From Candidatus Neomarinimicrobiota bacterium (lineage in GTDB: Bacteria; Fidelibacterota; JAANXI01), in assembly GCA_021734025.1 (NCBI GenBank), contig JAIPJS010000018.1, forward strand, positions 1 to 64,000: a DNA stretch of 64,000 nt. The letters run 5' to 3'. How positions within the stretch are numbered: the stretch's first letter is position 1; each line of letters opens with the position of its first letter. Shown piece by piece: positions 9,320 to 19,266 of the stretch. A program made the position numbers and the translations under genes. The notes beneath the pieces were generated by a model. It did not search any database, was not told where the DNA came from, and saw only the letters and a program-made list of their open reading frames with translations.

Positions 9320-10876
9320 TCAGACGCCTTTGGTCGGCCGCAGCGTCAGGGAGCCGTCCTGATTTAATTTCTGTCGGCAGGCCCATCTGATGGGATGCTG
9401 TGCATCCTTTACAATCAATTCACCTTTCACTTTCAGGCCTTTCCACTCGGTTCCTTTCGGTAGAATAAACATCGCCTGCCTTACCCCTCGGGGATGGGGA
9501 TATCCGGCATCCAGACTGCCGCTCACTTTCACTTTTCCATCGTCACTGAATACCGTCACATGCAAAATTCCCGGAACCGCGGCAATACCATCGTTGGTGA
9601 ATCCGATAATCAGGCCCGGATGATCATCCTTTTCAAAATACCAGATCCAGGAGGGACGAACCCGGTAACCGATTGTCCTGGCAAGTTCATCGATCGCATC
9701 CGGATATTTTTTATAGTAACCGAGAATATTTTTTGCGGAAATATTGTGCCAGTTCCACACCGACCAGTAATTGGCTCCCATATCCATCACATGTGAAATG
9801 ATATTTTCGTTCAGGGTAACGCCCTCATCAATATCCAAATCTCCCGGATCTCCAGTCGTAATCCCCACCTCACTGATGGCGGCAATCCAGGGCGGCCGGT
9901 TGCTCAGAGCCTCAATCTGGGTATTTTCGATATAAATGGTATCGGTACGAATCCAGTTATGTGAACGGACGGTCATGTCCAATAATTCAGAATTTCCCAC
10001 ATGGCTGAAGTCCGGCTGGGTATTGGTTACCAGCGGGGTTTTCGTCCAGTATTTCTGCTGGATCTCAAACATTTTTATCCAGGTTTGCTCGGCAATGATA
10101 TTGTCCGGGAAAGGATTCCCCTCGAATGGCCAGGTGTGTCCTTCGCCCCAGAAACCGTACATAAAGGTATCCATATATTCCACCAGCGGATTGCCATTCA
10201 GCTTCTCAGCCAGCAGCATATTCAATTCTTCAAATGCCGCCTGATAGGCAGGATCGTCATATCGAGGCATCTTGTGTTCTTTCCGGGCCCTTATCGAATC
10301 CGGCCGGGTTTTCCATTCTCCCTTCAGTTTCACATAAGGAATTTTATCCATCAGATATTCCGGTGCTCCCAGATACGGGACATCCGGATTCTCCAACATG
10401 ATCCGGAAAGCGACCGGCTTATTATATTTTTCCGCCAGTTCGAAGGTGATCTTCCAGTAATCGGGAAAATCCAGGCGGCCCGGATGCTTCTGTACTTCCC
10501 GCCAGTCCGGCCGCATGTAAATTTTTTGAACAAAAGGCAGTTTGACCAGATCTTCCAGCGATTTTTCCAGTGACTCACCGGGAATCTGCGGCGGGCCAAT
10601 GTCACCGGAAACGTAAACGATTAAACCCATTCCGTAATTCGGTACAATTTCTTTGGAGCGGGTGGTCGCCATCACCACATAACTTCCCGGAACGACCTGT
10701 TCCGGCGGATACTGCGGGAACGGTCCCTGATACAACCGGTCCTTTACCGCCGGGCCGCCTCCGAAGTCATATTTCTCCCAGTTATGCGCCGGGACAAACG
10801 CCTGACCCCCGCGAACGCCAAGGCCTAACATCAGCGTTAACGCCGTGCCGGTTTTTAAGAAATTTCTTCTATCCAT
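9320..10876 (-). CDS. Tat-exported TIM-barrel protein, putative glycoside hydrolase
   Basis: About 518 residues from the ATG at 10876, chosen because AGGAGGCGAAATG precedes it and it starts a Tat signal (MDRRNFLKTGTALTLMLG). The central region (about 90-400) has barrel-like motifs including KIYMRPDW, FMYGFWGEGHTWP (W-G-E as in DUF4832-linked barrels) and MGANYWSVWNWHNI. A C-terminal beta-sandwich (about 430-500) follows, ending KGELIVKDAQHPIRWACRQ. It belongs with the DUF4832-type barrels of this locus by general pattern, but no exact family is assigned. A badly decayed paralogue lies at 24319-25195. Its role is presumably extracytoplasmic glycan hydrolysis. Confidence 0.65.
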   Translation of the reverse strand: MDRRNFLKTGTALTLMLGLGVRGGQAFVPAHNWEKYDFGGGPAVKDRLYQGPFPQYPPEQVVPGSYVVMATTRSKEIVPNYGMGLIVYVSGDIGPPQIPGESLEKSLEDLVKLPFVQKIYMRPDWREVQKHPGRLDFPDYWKITFELAEKYNKPVAFRIMLENPDVPYLGAPEYLMDKIPYVKLKGEWKTRPDSIRARKEHKMPRYDDPAYQAAFEELNMLLAEKLNGNPLVEYMDTFMYGFWGEGHTWPFEGNPFPDNIIAEQTWIKMFEIQQKYWTKTPLVTNTQPDFSHVGNSELLDMTVRSHNWIRTDTIYIENTQIEALSNRPPWIAAISEVGITTGDPGDLDIDEGVTLNENIISHVMDMGANYWSVWNWHNISAKNILGYYKKYPDAIDELARTIGYRVRPSWIWYFEKDDHPGLIIGFTNDGIAAVPGILHVTVFSDDGKVKVSGSLDAGYPHPRGVRQAMFILPKGTEWKGLKVKGELIVKDAQHPIRWACRQKLNQDGSLTLRPTKGV

Positions 10877-10975
10877 TTCGCCTCCTGGGTGAGTGTGCGG
10901 ATATGAGTTATCTCCCTGTAATTTTTTCACTTGAAAGGTGTTTTCTTTGTACAATATTGGAATTAGGGTTTTCCA

Positions 10976-12391
10976 TTATTCCGCAACCGTAAGCGCGCTC
11001 CAGGAATACCATTTCTGCGCATCGCCTCCTTCAACCGCCAGCTGAATAGCCGGCGTGTGCTCAATGGGATCGAGCAGGGAGAAGTACACCAGGTAGCGGC
11101 CCGGCTTTGCATCGCCAGGGAGTATTACACTCAACTTTTCCCGGTGCCGCCCCGGCAGCCATTTTTTCACATTCCACTCCGCCTGAGTGGAGGCCAGAAC
11201 CGTTTTTGCCCCTCTCTCCGCTTTCCGCAGCTCGACGACCGGAACATATGCCCGGTAGGGCGGCGCCACACCGATGTTGTCCAGCTCCATCTCAAAATGC
11301 AGGGTGTCGCCGGTAGACAGCCACTTCTCATGCCGGATCAGGCGCGGAACCAGACGGTATCCCATGCGCTTCAGAAACTTTTCAGTCGCCGGCCACCATT
11401 CGGGCGGAATTGGGGTAGATTTGTTGTTCAGCACCGAGGCGTGCAGCTCCAGGCACACGCTGTAAATGTATTCAATGTCGCGCCCGACCCGCAGCCAGGA
11501 TTCCATGGTGCCGCAGGTTTCGAATGCCACCGGCGTAGTCTTCCAGGCCTCTCCCACCGAGGGATACATATCGGGTAATTTTAAGTAACGGGTCATCAGA
11601 TTCCAGTTATTTGGCGGCCCGTAATCACCCATGCAATCTGCCCGCCAGCCGACACCGTTCTGAGCGGCATATTCCAGTCCATCCTCGGCATCTTCAGCGA
11701 TGACCAGCGGTGTTTTCTTGAAATTTTCCAGGTACCAGTCGATGATCATCTTTTTAATCTCAAACGGATAGGATTGTTTTTCTTCCACAAAGCTGAGGTG
11801 CCATTCCCCCCAGTGGCCGTACGATCCGATATCGATATGGTCGATATCCGGGTGACCGTCATAGCGTTTGGCAAACTCCCGTACCAGTCGTCCCATATAT
11901 TTCGCATACAGCGGTTCGGAATGGTCCGGCATCCAGCTCGTGGTGGTTTTTCCGGCGTGCTGGGTGCTTTCCGCAATGTATTCATAGCCTTTCGCGCCCA
12001 GTTCCTTGTACCACTCCGGAACACCATCCCGTCCGTTGGCCGGCATGATTCGGGTCGCCAGCCGCTGACCGTGGGCTCTGGCACCGGCCAGTACCGAATC
12101 CACCATGTCCCAGTTGAACTGTCCCTCCTGCGGCTCCAGTTCCTCCCAGTACCAGCGGAAATAGGCAATGGAGCTCTCCGGATAACCCGCCACTTCTCCG
12201 TTGAATCTGTTGTGTGTGGTAAATCCCATTCCGGGATTTACCAGTACCTCATCCGTCTCCCGCGGTGAAACTAGTACCACATTGGGAGTCCCGTCTCCTT
12301 TTATGATATTCACGAAAGGATCCACCTGGGCCATCAGCACGGAAAAAATGCTCAGAATACCTAAAGCAAAGATGATTTTTCGAACATTCAT
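10976..12391 (-). CDS. Secreted DUF4832 protein with GH42-like N-terminal barrel
   Basis: About 471 residues from the ATG at 12391, which follows the TAA/TGA region of the upstream gene (stop at 12393) and begins a signal peptide (MNVRKIIFALGILSIFSVLM). The barrel contains NPGMGFTTHNRF, YFRWYWEELEPQEGQFNWD (typical of beta-galactosidase-like barrels) and IDIGSYGHWGEWHLS, where E of W-G-E-W is the likely acid/base by analogy. The C-terminal part (from about 330) is DUF4832-like. It is closely related to the lipoprotein at 13283-14665 and tightly packed with the MBL-fold gene, suggesting one operon. Substrate unknown. Confidence 0.75.
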   Translation of the reverse strand: MNVRKIIFALGILSIFSVLMAQVDPFVNIIKGDGTPNVVLVSPRETDEVLVNPGMGFTTHNRFNGEVAGYPESSIAYFRWYWEELEPQEGQFNWDMVDSVLAGARAHGQRLATRIMPANGRDGVPEWYKELGAKGYEYIAESTQHAGKTTTSWMPDHSEPLYAKYMGRLVREFAKRYDGHPDIDHIDIGSYGHWGEWHLSFVEEKQSYPFEIKKMIIDWYLENFKKTPLVIAEDAEDGLEYAAQNGVGWRADCMGDYGPPNNWNLMTRYLKLPDMYPSVGEAWKTTPVAFETCGTMESWLRVGRDIEYIYSVCLELHASVLNNKSTPIPPEWWPATEKFLKRMGYRLVPRLIRHEKWLSTGDTLHFEMELDNIGVAPPYRAYVPVVELRKAERGAKTVLASTQAEWNVKKWLPGRHREKLSVILPGDAKPGRYLVYFSLLDPIEHTPAIQLAVEGGDAQKWYSWSALTVAE

Positions 12392-12392
12392 T

Positions 12393-13268
12393 TTAACGGA
12401 TCTCCAGTTTTTCCCCATGATTTAAAATATGATAGCGGTTCTTCCGCAGCGGTTTGGAGAGGTACATTTTAACCTCGTGGGCATAGGCGGTAGTCCAGTA
12501 GCGGTTCTGATCGGTCACCCGGAAGGTGTTGCGGTGCTGGGGCAGAATGTAATCCGGCGCCAGCTCGTTAATCAAAAGAACGGATTGCTGAATATGCATG
12601 TTGTGTTCAGTCGGGGAGAAAAACAGCACATCCACATGTTTGAGGAAAAGATGATCTTCCAGCAGTACCGTATCGCCGGGCTGCAGAAAATCTTTTCCGC
12701 CCAGCGTGATCAGATAACCGCAGTCCTGCAGATTGGCATTGTAAAATACGGCAAATTTGGGATTGCCGTGAATCGCCCGTAGCGCTTTTACCTTGACTCC
12801 TTTGACTTTAAATGAATCCCTGGGCGTGGCAATCCGAATACGAATTTCCGGAATTCCCAGTTCGCGGGCGGCTTCCAGGCAGGTTTCCGGCATTACGAAA
12901 ATGCAGTCGGATTTTTCCAGCAGAATTCGGGAAGTGGCCCGCGAGAAATGATCGCCGTGTTCGTGGGTAATGAAAGCGATATCCAGATCCGCCGCAATTT
13001 CCGCCGCCGAAACCGGCGGGTCGTACAGCCGGTCTTCTTCAGTCTCCAGTACCAGGTCAGTGCTCACCAGGGTATCGCCGGATTTGATGAGCCAGCCGTT
13101 GTGCCCCGTCCACCATACCGCCAGACCGCTGTGATGGTCGCGAATCTCTTCCGCGATATTCCGGGTGGGAAATCGGCCCGGGACTTCCTGATAGGTTTGC
13201 CCGAACGCATTTACCCCCACAAGGAAACAGATAATTACTATGGCATTCTGTATCTTAAAGTTCTTCAT
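12393..13268 (-). CDS. Secreted metallo-beta-lactamase-fold hydrolase
   Basis: 291 residues with a signal peptide (residues 1-23, ending NAFGQ). The metal site is HEHGDH (H102, H104, D106, H107), with a further His in ALRAIHGNPK and in ILPQHRN. The order and the GHNGWLIKSGDT strand near the start resemble UlaG/YtnP-like members of the superfamily (PF12706/PF13483). It is sandwiched between two DUF4832 genes with 1-14 base spacing, so translation and function are probably linked. An ester, lactone or phosphodiester substrate on the same glycan is plausible, but the sequence does not say which. Confidence 0.75.
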   Translation of the reverse strand: MKNFKIQNAIVIICFLVGVNAFGQTYQEVPGRFPTRNIAEEIRDHHSGLAVWWTGHNGWLIKSGDTLVSTDLVLETEEDRLYDPPVSAAEIAADLDIAFITHEHGDHFSRATSRILLEKSDCIFVMPETCLEAARELGIPEIRIRIATPRDSFKVKGVKVKALRAIHGNPKFAVFYNANLQDCGYLITLGGKDFLQPGDTVLLEDHLFLKHVDVLFFSPTEHNMHIQQSVLLINELAPDYILPQHRNTFRVTDQNRYWTTAYAHEVKMYLSKPLRKNRYHILNHGEKLEIR

Positions 13269-13282
13269 ATCTCACAATTCCT

Positions 13283-14665
13283 CTAATTAATTTTAACACG
13301 GCTTATCAGATAACGTCCTTCCGTATCCCGGTGAGTATTGGCAAGCATAACCCCCGGCTTGCCGGTGTCCGGATCCTCAATCGCCAGTTTGACATCGTAG
13401 TCTCCGGTGGTCAATTTCGCCGGGATTTGAACAGTGACATTTTCAATTTTCTCTCCCGGCAACCAGGTGATGAGATCCACCGGCAGCTCCTTTTCCAGGG
13501 TGGCAGTGCCGTCTTTGTCAATCAAATAAAGCATCAGCGGCCAGTTATAATAAAACGGGGCTACTCCTTTGTTTTCCACTGTAATTGCCAGATCCAGAAC
13601 CTTTCCCTGGGAAACAGATGCCGCATGCGTCACCTCTTTCAGCACAAAGCGATAGCCCAATTTTTTATGTAATTTGTCCAGATTTTTTTGATGTTCCTCG
13701 TCTTGCGGTACAACAGCGCCGCCGGCACTGCCGATAAAAGACCAGTGGGTCTGCTGAATAAACTGGTAATTCAGCTCGAAACGTGTGGTGGTCCCCTGCT
13801 GGGCGCCGTAACCGGAACCGCAGAATTCGCCGGTGATGATGGCTGTCTTCCACACCCGATCATTCAAATTGGGATCGATTGCATTCAGGCTTTCCAGGTA
13901 CCAATTGTTGGAGTCCTCTGTCCCCAGGCAATCATTGCGAATACCGCCGCCGTGATCCGTGACATATTTGGTCGCAAAATCGTCATCGAAAGCGATGACC
14001 TTCTGTTTGGTGGGAAATGCCGCAAAATAATCCTCCAGAATAGCCTGTTTAGTCGCCTGGGTGGCAGCCAGCGAATCGTTCAGCCAGACATGCCATTCGC
14101 CCCAGAATCCATAGGAACCGATATCGATCCAGGCCACCCGCGGATCACTGTCATATTGGGCCCCCAGCGCCATGATGAAATCGTGATGGGCCTGCAGGAA
14201 TTTGGGATCATCCCAGTCCGGCGCCAAGCCCTGCGCCCCGTCGATTTCATAAGCCCGCATTTCTATGCCCTGATCCGCCAGCCACTGCGGAATATCAAAA
14301 TGACCTGGATCACCCGGCAGCGCAGCCGTTATGCGGAATCCTACCCGCTTGCCATTTGCAGCCACATTACCCCAGTTCTGCTCCAGCCGGGCCCAGTTGT
14401 ATTGTCCCTGCTGGGGTTCCAGCTCTTTCCAGGTAAAAGTCGCCTGCTGCAGCTTGGTGTCATAGACCGGATTATTCACACCAATCCATGGCGCAAATCC
14501 CTTAAACGGATTGGGCAGCACATCGTCTATTTCCTCCAAAACAACTTTATTGTCATTGTCCTCCGGTTCGGTGGGCTCCTCCTTCGAACAGGCAAAAATT
14601 ATAAGCAGCCCGGAAAGAAGCAGGAGTCTCAAAATTCTTTTAATATTCAAACGATGTTTTATCAT
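13283..14665 (-). CDS. DUF4832 lipoprotein with GH42-like barrel
   Basis: 460 residues with a lipoprotein signal (LLIIFACSK, lipobox Cys about residue 26) and an acidic linker (EEPTEPEDNDN). The barrel carries LPNPFKGFAPWIG, ATFTWKELEPQQGQYNW and IDIGSYGFWGEWHVW, parallel to the gene at 10976-12391, then a DUF4832-like C-terminal region including CLGTEDSNNWY and a beta-sandwich (VLDLAITVENKGVAPFYYN). It starts at an ATG at 14665. The soluble secreted form and the anchored form of the same architecture sit either side of the MBL-fold gene. Function is inferred as cell-surface glycan hydrolysis. Confidence 0.75.
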   Translation of the reverse strand: MIKHRLNIKRILRLLLLSGLLIIFACSKEEPTEPEDNDNKVVLEEIDDVLPNPFKGFAPWIGVNNPVYDTKLQQATFTWKELEPQQGQYNWARLEQNWGNVAANGKRVGFRITAALPGDPGHFDIPQWLADQGIEMRAYEIDGAQGLAPDWDDPKFLQAHHDFIMALGAQYDSDPRVAWIDIGSYGFWGEWHVWLNDSLAATQATKQAILEDYFAAFPTKQKVIAFDDDFATKYVTDHGGGIRNDCLGTEDSNNWYLESLNAIDPNLNDRVWKTAIITGEFCGSGYGAQQGTTTRFELNYQFIQQTHWSFIGSAGGAVVPQDEEHQKNLDKLHKKLGYRFVLKEVTHAASVSQGKVLDLAITVENKGVAPFYYNWPLMLYLIDKDGTATLEKELPVDLITWLPGEKIENVTVQIPAKLTTGDYDVKLAIEDPDTGKPGVMLANTHRDTEGRYLISRVKIN

Positions 14666-14694
14666 AATTTTACACTCAACCAGCAGCGGGTAGT

Positions 14695-16869
14695 TTATTC
14701 AAACCGGACGACTGCCAGCCCATAAACCTCCACCTTGTCCGGTTCAGAAGTGATCACCTGTTTTCCTGCTTTTTGTTTGGCATCAAAATCCAGCGGTTGC
14801 AGGTCGGAAAGCGTTCCACTGAACTTCACGCTCTTAACCTTTTTTCCTGTCGGTAGGCTTAACTGAATCTGCAGGTCCCGAGCCGGGGTAATGGTTCCGT
14901 CCAGCGTCACGTCATAATTGACCAGGTGAACCAGCATCAGATTTTCTTCATCGTTGGTCATGGTAGTCATCTCGATATACGGCGTCTTTTTTGTCAGCAT
15001 GGAAATCTGTTCCGGGATCAATTTCCGGATACGGGCGCCGGCCTTTTTCAGGATTTTGCGGAGATCAGGATCCATGTTGTTTCTGGTGTACGCTTCCGGG
15101 ATATCAGAAAAAACATCAGCCATTGTGGGACCAAAGGTGGTAAATTCCCCTTTTTCCTTCGCTTGCACCAGGAATCGATCGGACGGAATAGTTACCGGAA
15201 TATAAGCGATCTTTCCTTTGCCAACCGTTTTCTCCACATAACTTTCAGGATAATCCTTTTCACCGAGCACCTCCGCTAATACCAGACGGTCATTCGGAAC
15301 ATTGTACTGATTTTTCCTTCCGCTTTCTCCCAGCACTAACAGAACTCCGCCATTTTCCACATAATTTTTCAACGCCTGCTGTTTCTCCACACTGAGCAGT
15401 GGGAGATAGGGAATCATTACCAGATCTATATCATTAATTTTGCCGGAAAGCAGGTCGTTTTCCACCAGCATGACGTGTGCAATCCCTTCATCCGCCAGTA
15501 CCCGCGAGGCGCTAAAGGCGAAGCTGAGTTCATCTGCCAGATACTGGTTCAAAGAGGCCAGGATCCCTATATTGCTCGTCAATTTTGCGTCCACCAGATC
15601 CTTTTCATTTGCGGAAAGAAATTGGTAGAAGCGGGTGGCGCCGGGTGGTGTCTGGCGTTTTTCACGGAATATGGTGTGATTGGCTTCCGCTTCTGCGATG
15701 TTGATCTGAGCCATGGCGCTCAGCACCTTCTCACTGGAATTCGGAAAAATCGGTGGAGTAATTTCCGTGGCGTACACAATGATGGGCTTGTTGTGAGCGG
15801 CGGCGGTCAGGAATTTAAGCGCCGGGCTGTTGGTGATCTTTGTGCCCGTCGAATCCCTGCGCGGCGCTGAATCCAGAAATTCCTGCATTTCCGAATAAAT
15901 GAAATCATCGTAGCCTTCCGCTCCCAGCATTTCCATATTGCCTGCCGCATCGTACGCGACGGGCCCGTAACCGAAGCCGCCGAACACATTCCCGGAAATC
16001 ATGAAATGGGGATTGTATTTCCGCGCCACCGTCCGCAGCCGGCGATGGAATTCAGCCACACTGCGTCCCCGAAACGTAATCCATTCCATCCAGAAATAAT
16101 CTCCCCGCTCTTTGGGAAGCGTGATATTTTCGTAATCTGACGTGCCATATTTTTCCTTTGCCACCTCAGCAGGCAGGCTTTCTGTCAGATAATCGATAAA
16201 GGCCTTGCGTGTGTAATCGCAGTAACAGGTTTCCCCGGCTATGTGAGTCCAGTCCACATAAGACCCATCAATGCCGGTTTCCGCCTGCGCCCGGATTCGA
16301 CCTTCCATCATCCGCACGTAATACGGATTATTGGGGCATCCCCAGGTTTCGAAACGCTCCGTTTTTTCCTTGCCGTAGGGGGCATACCGGTAGTATGGGA
16401 AGGTGCCGTCCGCCCGCACCGTAATCCAGGTGGTGGGGTCTTCCGGCGGCTTGGGACCAATATAATCTGTAAATTCACTCCAGCGACTGTTATAAAAATC
16501 CAAAAAATCAATCTGATCTTTTTGAGGAATATCAGTATTCGTTTTGGTCTTTCCGTTTAACGAACTGGAGAGATACCGTAGCACAATATAGCCTTTATCA
16601 TGATAACTGCGATTGAATGCTTTTGCTTCTTCCATTTCCTTGTCGAATTCAGCGCGGGTCACATATTCGAAATTCGGCGCACCGCTGCCAAAGGTGATGG
16701 TCATATTATTTTTTTGCAGGAAATCCAGATCGGATTTTTGCCCCAATCGCCAGTGCCCCCAGTCCGCCAGCGGCTCCCATTCCTGCGCGAAGACCAGTCC
16801 GCTGAAGAGCATGATCGCTGCTGTAACCAGGACAATAAATTTACTTAACGAAGGTTTCGATTGATTCAT
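14695..16869 (-). CDS. Secreted GH-like protein with beta-galactosidase trimerisation-like domain (second copy)
   Basis: 724 residues with a signal peptide (residues 1-28, ending LVFAQ). It has the same architecture as 4757-6955: a TIM barrel with GIDGSYVDWTHIAGETCYC at about 215, then a trimerisation-like domain (IDLVMIPYLPLLSVEKQQ and NGGVLLVLGESG) and a short beta tail. The shared Asp-Trp-Thr and Cys-Tyr-Cys cluster marks a likely functional site, but its role is unknown. The start ATG overlaps the stop of the upstream deacetylase-like gene by four bases (ATGA), implying coupled translation. Both proteins probably act on the same substrate. Confidence 0.75.
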   Translation of the reverse strand: MNQSKPSLSKFIVLVTAAIMLFSGLVFAQEWEPLADWGHWRLGQKSDLDFLQKNNMTITFGSGAPNFEYVTRAEFDKEMEEAKAFNRSYHDKGYIVLRYLSSSLNGKTKTNTDIPQKDQIDFLDFYNSRWSEFTDYIGPKPPEDPTTWITVRADGTFPYYRYAPYGKEKTERFETWGCPNNPYYVRMMEGRIRAQAETGIDGSYVDWTHIAGETCYCDYTRKAFIDYLTESLPAEVAKEKYGTSDYENITLPKERGDYFWMEWITFRGRSVAEFHRRLRTVARKYNPHFMISGNVFGGFGYGPVAYDAAGNMEMLGAEGYDDFIYSEMQEFLDSAPRRDSTGTKITNSPALKFLTAAAHNKPIIVYATEITPPIFPNSSEKVLSAMAQINIAEAEANHTIFREKRQTPPGATRFYQFLSANEKDLVDAKLTSNIGILASLNQYLADELSFAFSASRVLADEGIAHVMLVENDLLSGKINDIDLVMIPYLPLLSVEKQQALKNYVENGGVLLVLGESGRKNQYNVPNDRLVLAEVLGEKDYPESYVEKTVGKGKIAYIPVTIPSDRFLVQAKEKGEFTTFGPTMADVFSDIPEAYTRNNMDPDLRKILKKAGARIRKLIPEQISMLTKKTPYIEMTTMTNDEENLMLVHLVNYDVTLDGTITPARDLQIQLSLPTGKKVKSVKFSGTLSDLQPLDFDAKQKAGKQVITSEPDKVEVYGLAVVRFE

Positions 16870-19229
16870 TTTTTATCCCCTTTTAATAGTTCAATTATAA
16901 GCTCTGCTTGACTTTCAAATTCCGGAATCGTCACCATATAGACGTCACCATTTCTGGAAAAGGTCAGTTTCTTCCCGTTCACAAGAATACTCTCCGGTTC
17001 TTCAGGCATCCCGAACCATACAGTCCGTTCCGCATTTGCGTTATTTTTCAGATTGAGATGAACTGAGCCCTTAGAAGCTTCTACCTGCGTAATCGGCAAT
17101 GTCGCCCGCCTGATATTCACCTTCCCGGCACCGGTTTTAACCAGCTTCATATTTCGGTCGGAGGTCACATACCCTTCCAGAATATTATCCCCATTGCGGT
17201 TCCATTCAAACCAGTCGGCATTCAGTAAAGCATAGCCTTCCCCTGCATAGAATTTGAAACGGCCTTTACTTTTTGTGAGGATTTTAAGTTCTATCTCATT
17301 ATTTGACTCTTTGATGAACGGCATTCGCTTGGAAATATAAGTCAGCCTGGGAGCCTGGGATGGCGTTGGCGCTAATTCAATCTCAATACGGTTTTTATCT
17401 TTTTTCAGATTGGGAAGAATAACAACCCGTTCAGTAAATGCCCGGTGTTCTGCTCCATTAATGGTAACCCGCCGGATAAAATCATGGGTGTTGTTTATGC
17501 GGATTCCCATACCGCCGGTAAAGTGCGAAACGGTATCCAGCAAGACATCCGAGAGATCCAGGGTGAACTCAATTTTGCTGCTGCCAGATTTCCACTCATA
17601 ATTCCATTGCGCCATAGCGCGCAGTTTGTTGCCGAGGTCTTCCGGCTGCGGAGCATAGATATCATTTGTGGCAAATTTTGCCCGTATGGCGTCGTACATG
17701 GCGATATTGTTTTCGTTCATGATTCGTTCTTTTCCGGATTGCGGCTGGGAGGTAATCGAATAGTCGTGCCACATTTCATTGAATATCACACCACGGCTGA
17801 TGTTTTGGAACATGTGGTCGAAGATCGCTTCTTCATAAGCAGTGATTTGCTGGGTGGTGTAACTCCAGCTCGGATCATAAAACCATTGATAGTCCGGCGA
17901 TGGATTATTCTCAAGCACCACAAAATTGGGATTTTCGTCCGCATACCAGGTTAAATTGCCAAACCCCAGCGGCATGTCCTGTTCAAACCCGTGGGTCATG
18001 TATAAAGTGAACCGCCGGGCGACTTCATCATAATCATCCATGTGAATGGTGTTGCCGGGATTGATGAAAAACCTGACGTCTCCGATATCATAGCCGTAAT
18101 CGCTCATATTGAATTCAATTTCTTCGATGGCTTCGTCCAGTTCCACTTCCCAGCGTTCCGGGGTCATTTCCCGGTTGATGCGGTGAAATTTGCTGTGGGT
18201 CCCGATTTCTCCGCCCACGTCTTCAATCATTTTTCCCAACGGTGCCAGGTCCTGCCATCCGGCTTTTGCAGCACCGCTTGATACCCAGGCATAGACAGGC
18301 ACCACGCCGGTGGCTTTTGCCAGGTCCACCAGGTAATTGATGGTTTTTATCTGAGCATCCAGATTTCCGCTGGCATCGGCATCCAGCCGGATGATGGCGG
18401 TTAAGTTGGCATTTGAGACTTGCGGCACGGGAAACGCACTTCTCAAATCGCCATATACAGCCCACTGAATCACCCGCGGAAGGATATCAAACAAACGGTT
18501 AGCATAAAAAACCTGCGGCTGGGCATTTCGGAAAAAGGAAGGCGCCCCCGCCCAGGTGCTGAAATCACTGACCAGCGCAATCCGGTTTTTTCTGGTCTCT
18601 TTTACTGACAGGAAGGGATAGGAATCCACCTCATCCGTGGTTTCCAGCAACTCCTGCCCGCCTTCGGCAAATTTCAGGATGTTCAGTCCGTTCGCCAGAT
18701 GCTGGGTGACATACTGATTTTGCTCCAGCATGCGCGTGGCAAAATGATCAATTCCCGAGACTTTTATTCTGAACTCAGAATCGCCGTGAAATCCAGCATT
18801 TTCAATTCCCAGCAGATTGTCCATAGCTGTATGGTCACGTTCTTTTGCGTCCGCATTGTTCACTGCAAAAGGACCATCCACCACCAAACTTCCCCCATTA
18901 TCCAGATAGGGTTGCAAGGCTGGTATTAAATTATCATAAAGCTCATCCTCTACATAACCGCACTGACCAATCACCAGCGCACTATAACGGCTCAGATTTT
19001 TTTTCGGCAAATCGGATAGAAAAAGACAATCGTAGGGAATTCCCGCCAGATTCAACACCGCCGCCCATCCGTGGGCGGACATCTGGGTAACACCCCAGCG
19101 GTGCTGAAAACTGGTATTACTGATCACAATTCCAACCCGCGGATTCTGAATAAAAATTTCCGCCCGGAGACCGCAAATCAGAAATAATGACACCAATATC
19201 GAAACCAGGATCTTTGATCTGAATTTCAT
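16866..19229 (-). CDS. Exported deacetylase-like protein with N-terminal amidotransferase-like domain
   Basis: About 787 residues from the ATG at 19229, chosen for its signal peptide (MKFRSKILVSILVSLFLIC) and GGAG upstream; a longer frame would overlap the gamma-glutamyltransferase gene. After the signal is RVGIVISNTSFQHRWGVTQ, then a class-I amidotransferase-like fold (LVIGQCGYVEDELYDNL, GGSLVVDGPFA). A NodB/polysaccharide-deacetylase-like barrel follows (AIIRLDADASGNLD as the first motif with Asp, GGEIGTHSKFHR with the His). The C-terminal ~250 residues are beta-rich. A deacetylase acting on N- or O-acetylated glycan is the best guess; metal ligands are not certain. A truncated paralogue lies at 38352-38902. 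Confidence 0.65.
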   Translation of the reverse strand: MKFRSKILVSILVSLFLICGLRAEIFIQNPRVGIVISNTSFQHRWGVTQMSAHGWAAVLNLAGIPYDCLFLSDLPKKNLSRYSALVIGQCGYVEDELYDNLIPALQPYLDNGGSLVVDGPFAVNNADAKERDHTAMDNLLGIENAGFHGDSEFRIKVSGIDHFATRMLEQNQYVTQHLANGLNILKFAEGGQELLETTDEVDSYPFLSVKETRKNRIALVSDFSTWAGAPSFFRNAQPQVFYANRLFDILPRVIQWAVYGDLRSAFPVPQVSNANLTAIIRLDADASGNLDAQIKTINYLVDLAKATGVVPVYAWVSSGAAKAGWQDLAPLGKMIEDVGGEIGTHSKFHRINREMTPERWEVELDEAIEEIEFNMSDYGYDIGDVRFFINPGNTIHMDDYDEVARRFTLYMTHGFEQDMPLGFGNLTWYADENPNFVVLENNPSPDYQWFYDPSWSYTTQQITAYEEAIFDHMFQNISRGVIFNEMWHDYSITSQPQSGKERIMNENNIAMYDAIRAKFATNDIYAPQPEDLGNKLRAMAQWNYEWKSGSSKIEFTLDLSDVLLDTVSHFTGGMGIRINNTHDFIRRVTINGAEHRAFTERVVILPNLKKDKNRIEIELAPTPSQAPRLTYISKRMPFIKESNNEIELKILTKSKGRFKFYAGEGYALLNADWFEWNRNGDNILEGYVTSDRNMKLVKTGAGKVNIRRATLPITQVEASKGSVHLNLKNNANAERTVWFGMPEEPESILVNGKKLTFSRNGDVYMVTIPEFESQAELIIELLKGDKK

Positions 19230-19266
19230 TTGCGTCTCCACTTCCTTTACACCTAAAATTAAAATT

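Noticed and set aside
13688-14725. Plus-strand open frame of 345 codons
   Set aside because: Antisense to the DUF4832 lipoprotein gene, with no ribosome-binding site, signal or domain pattern.
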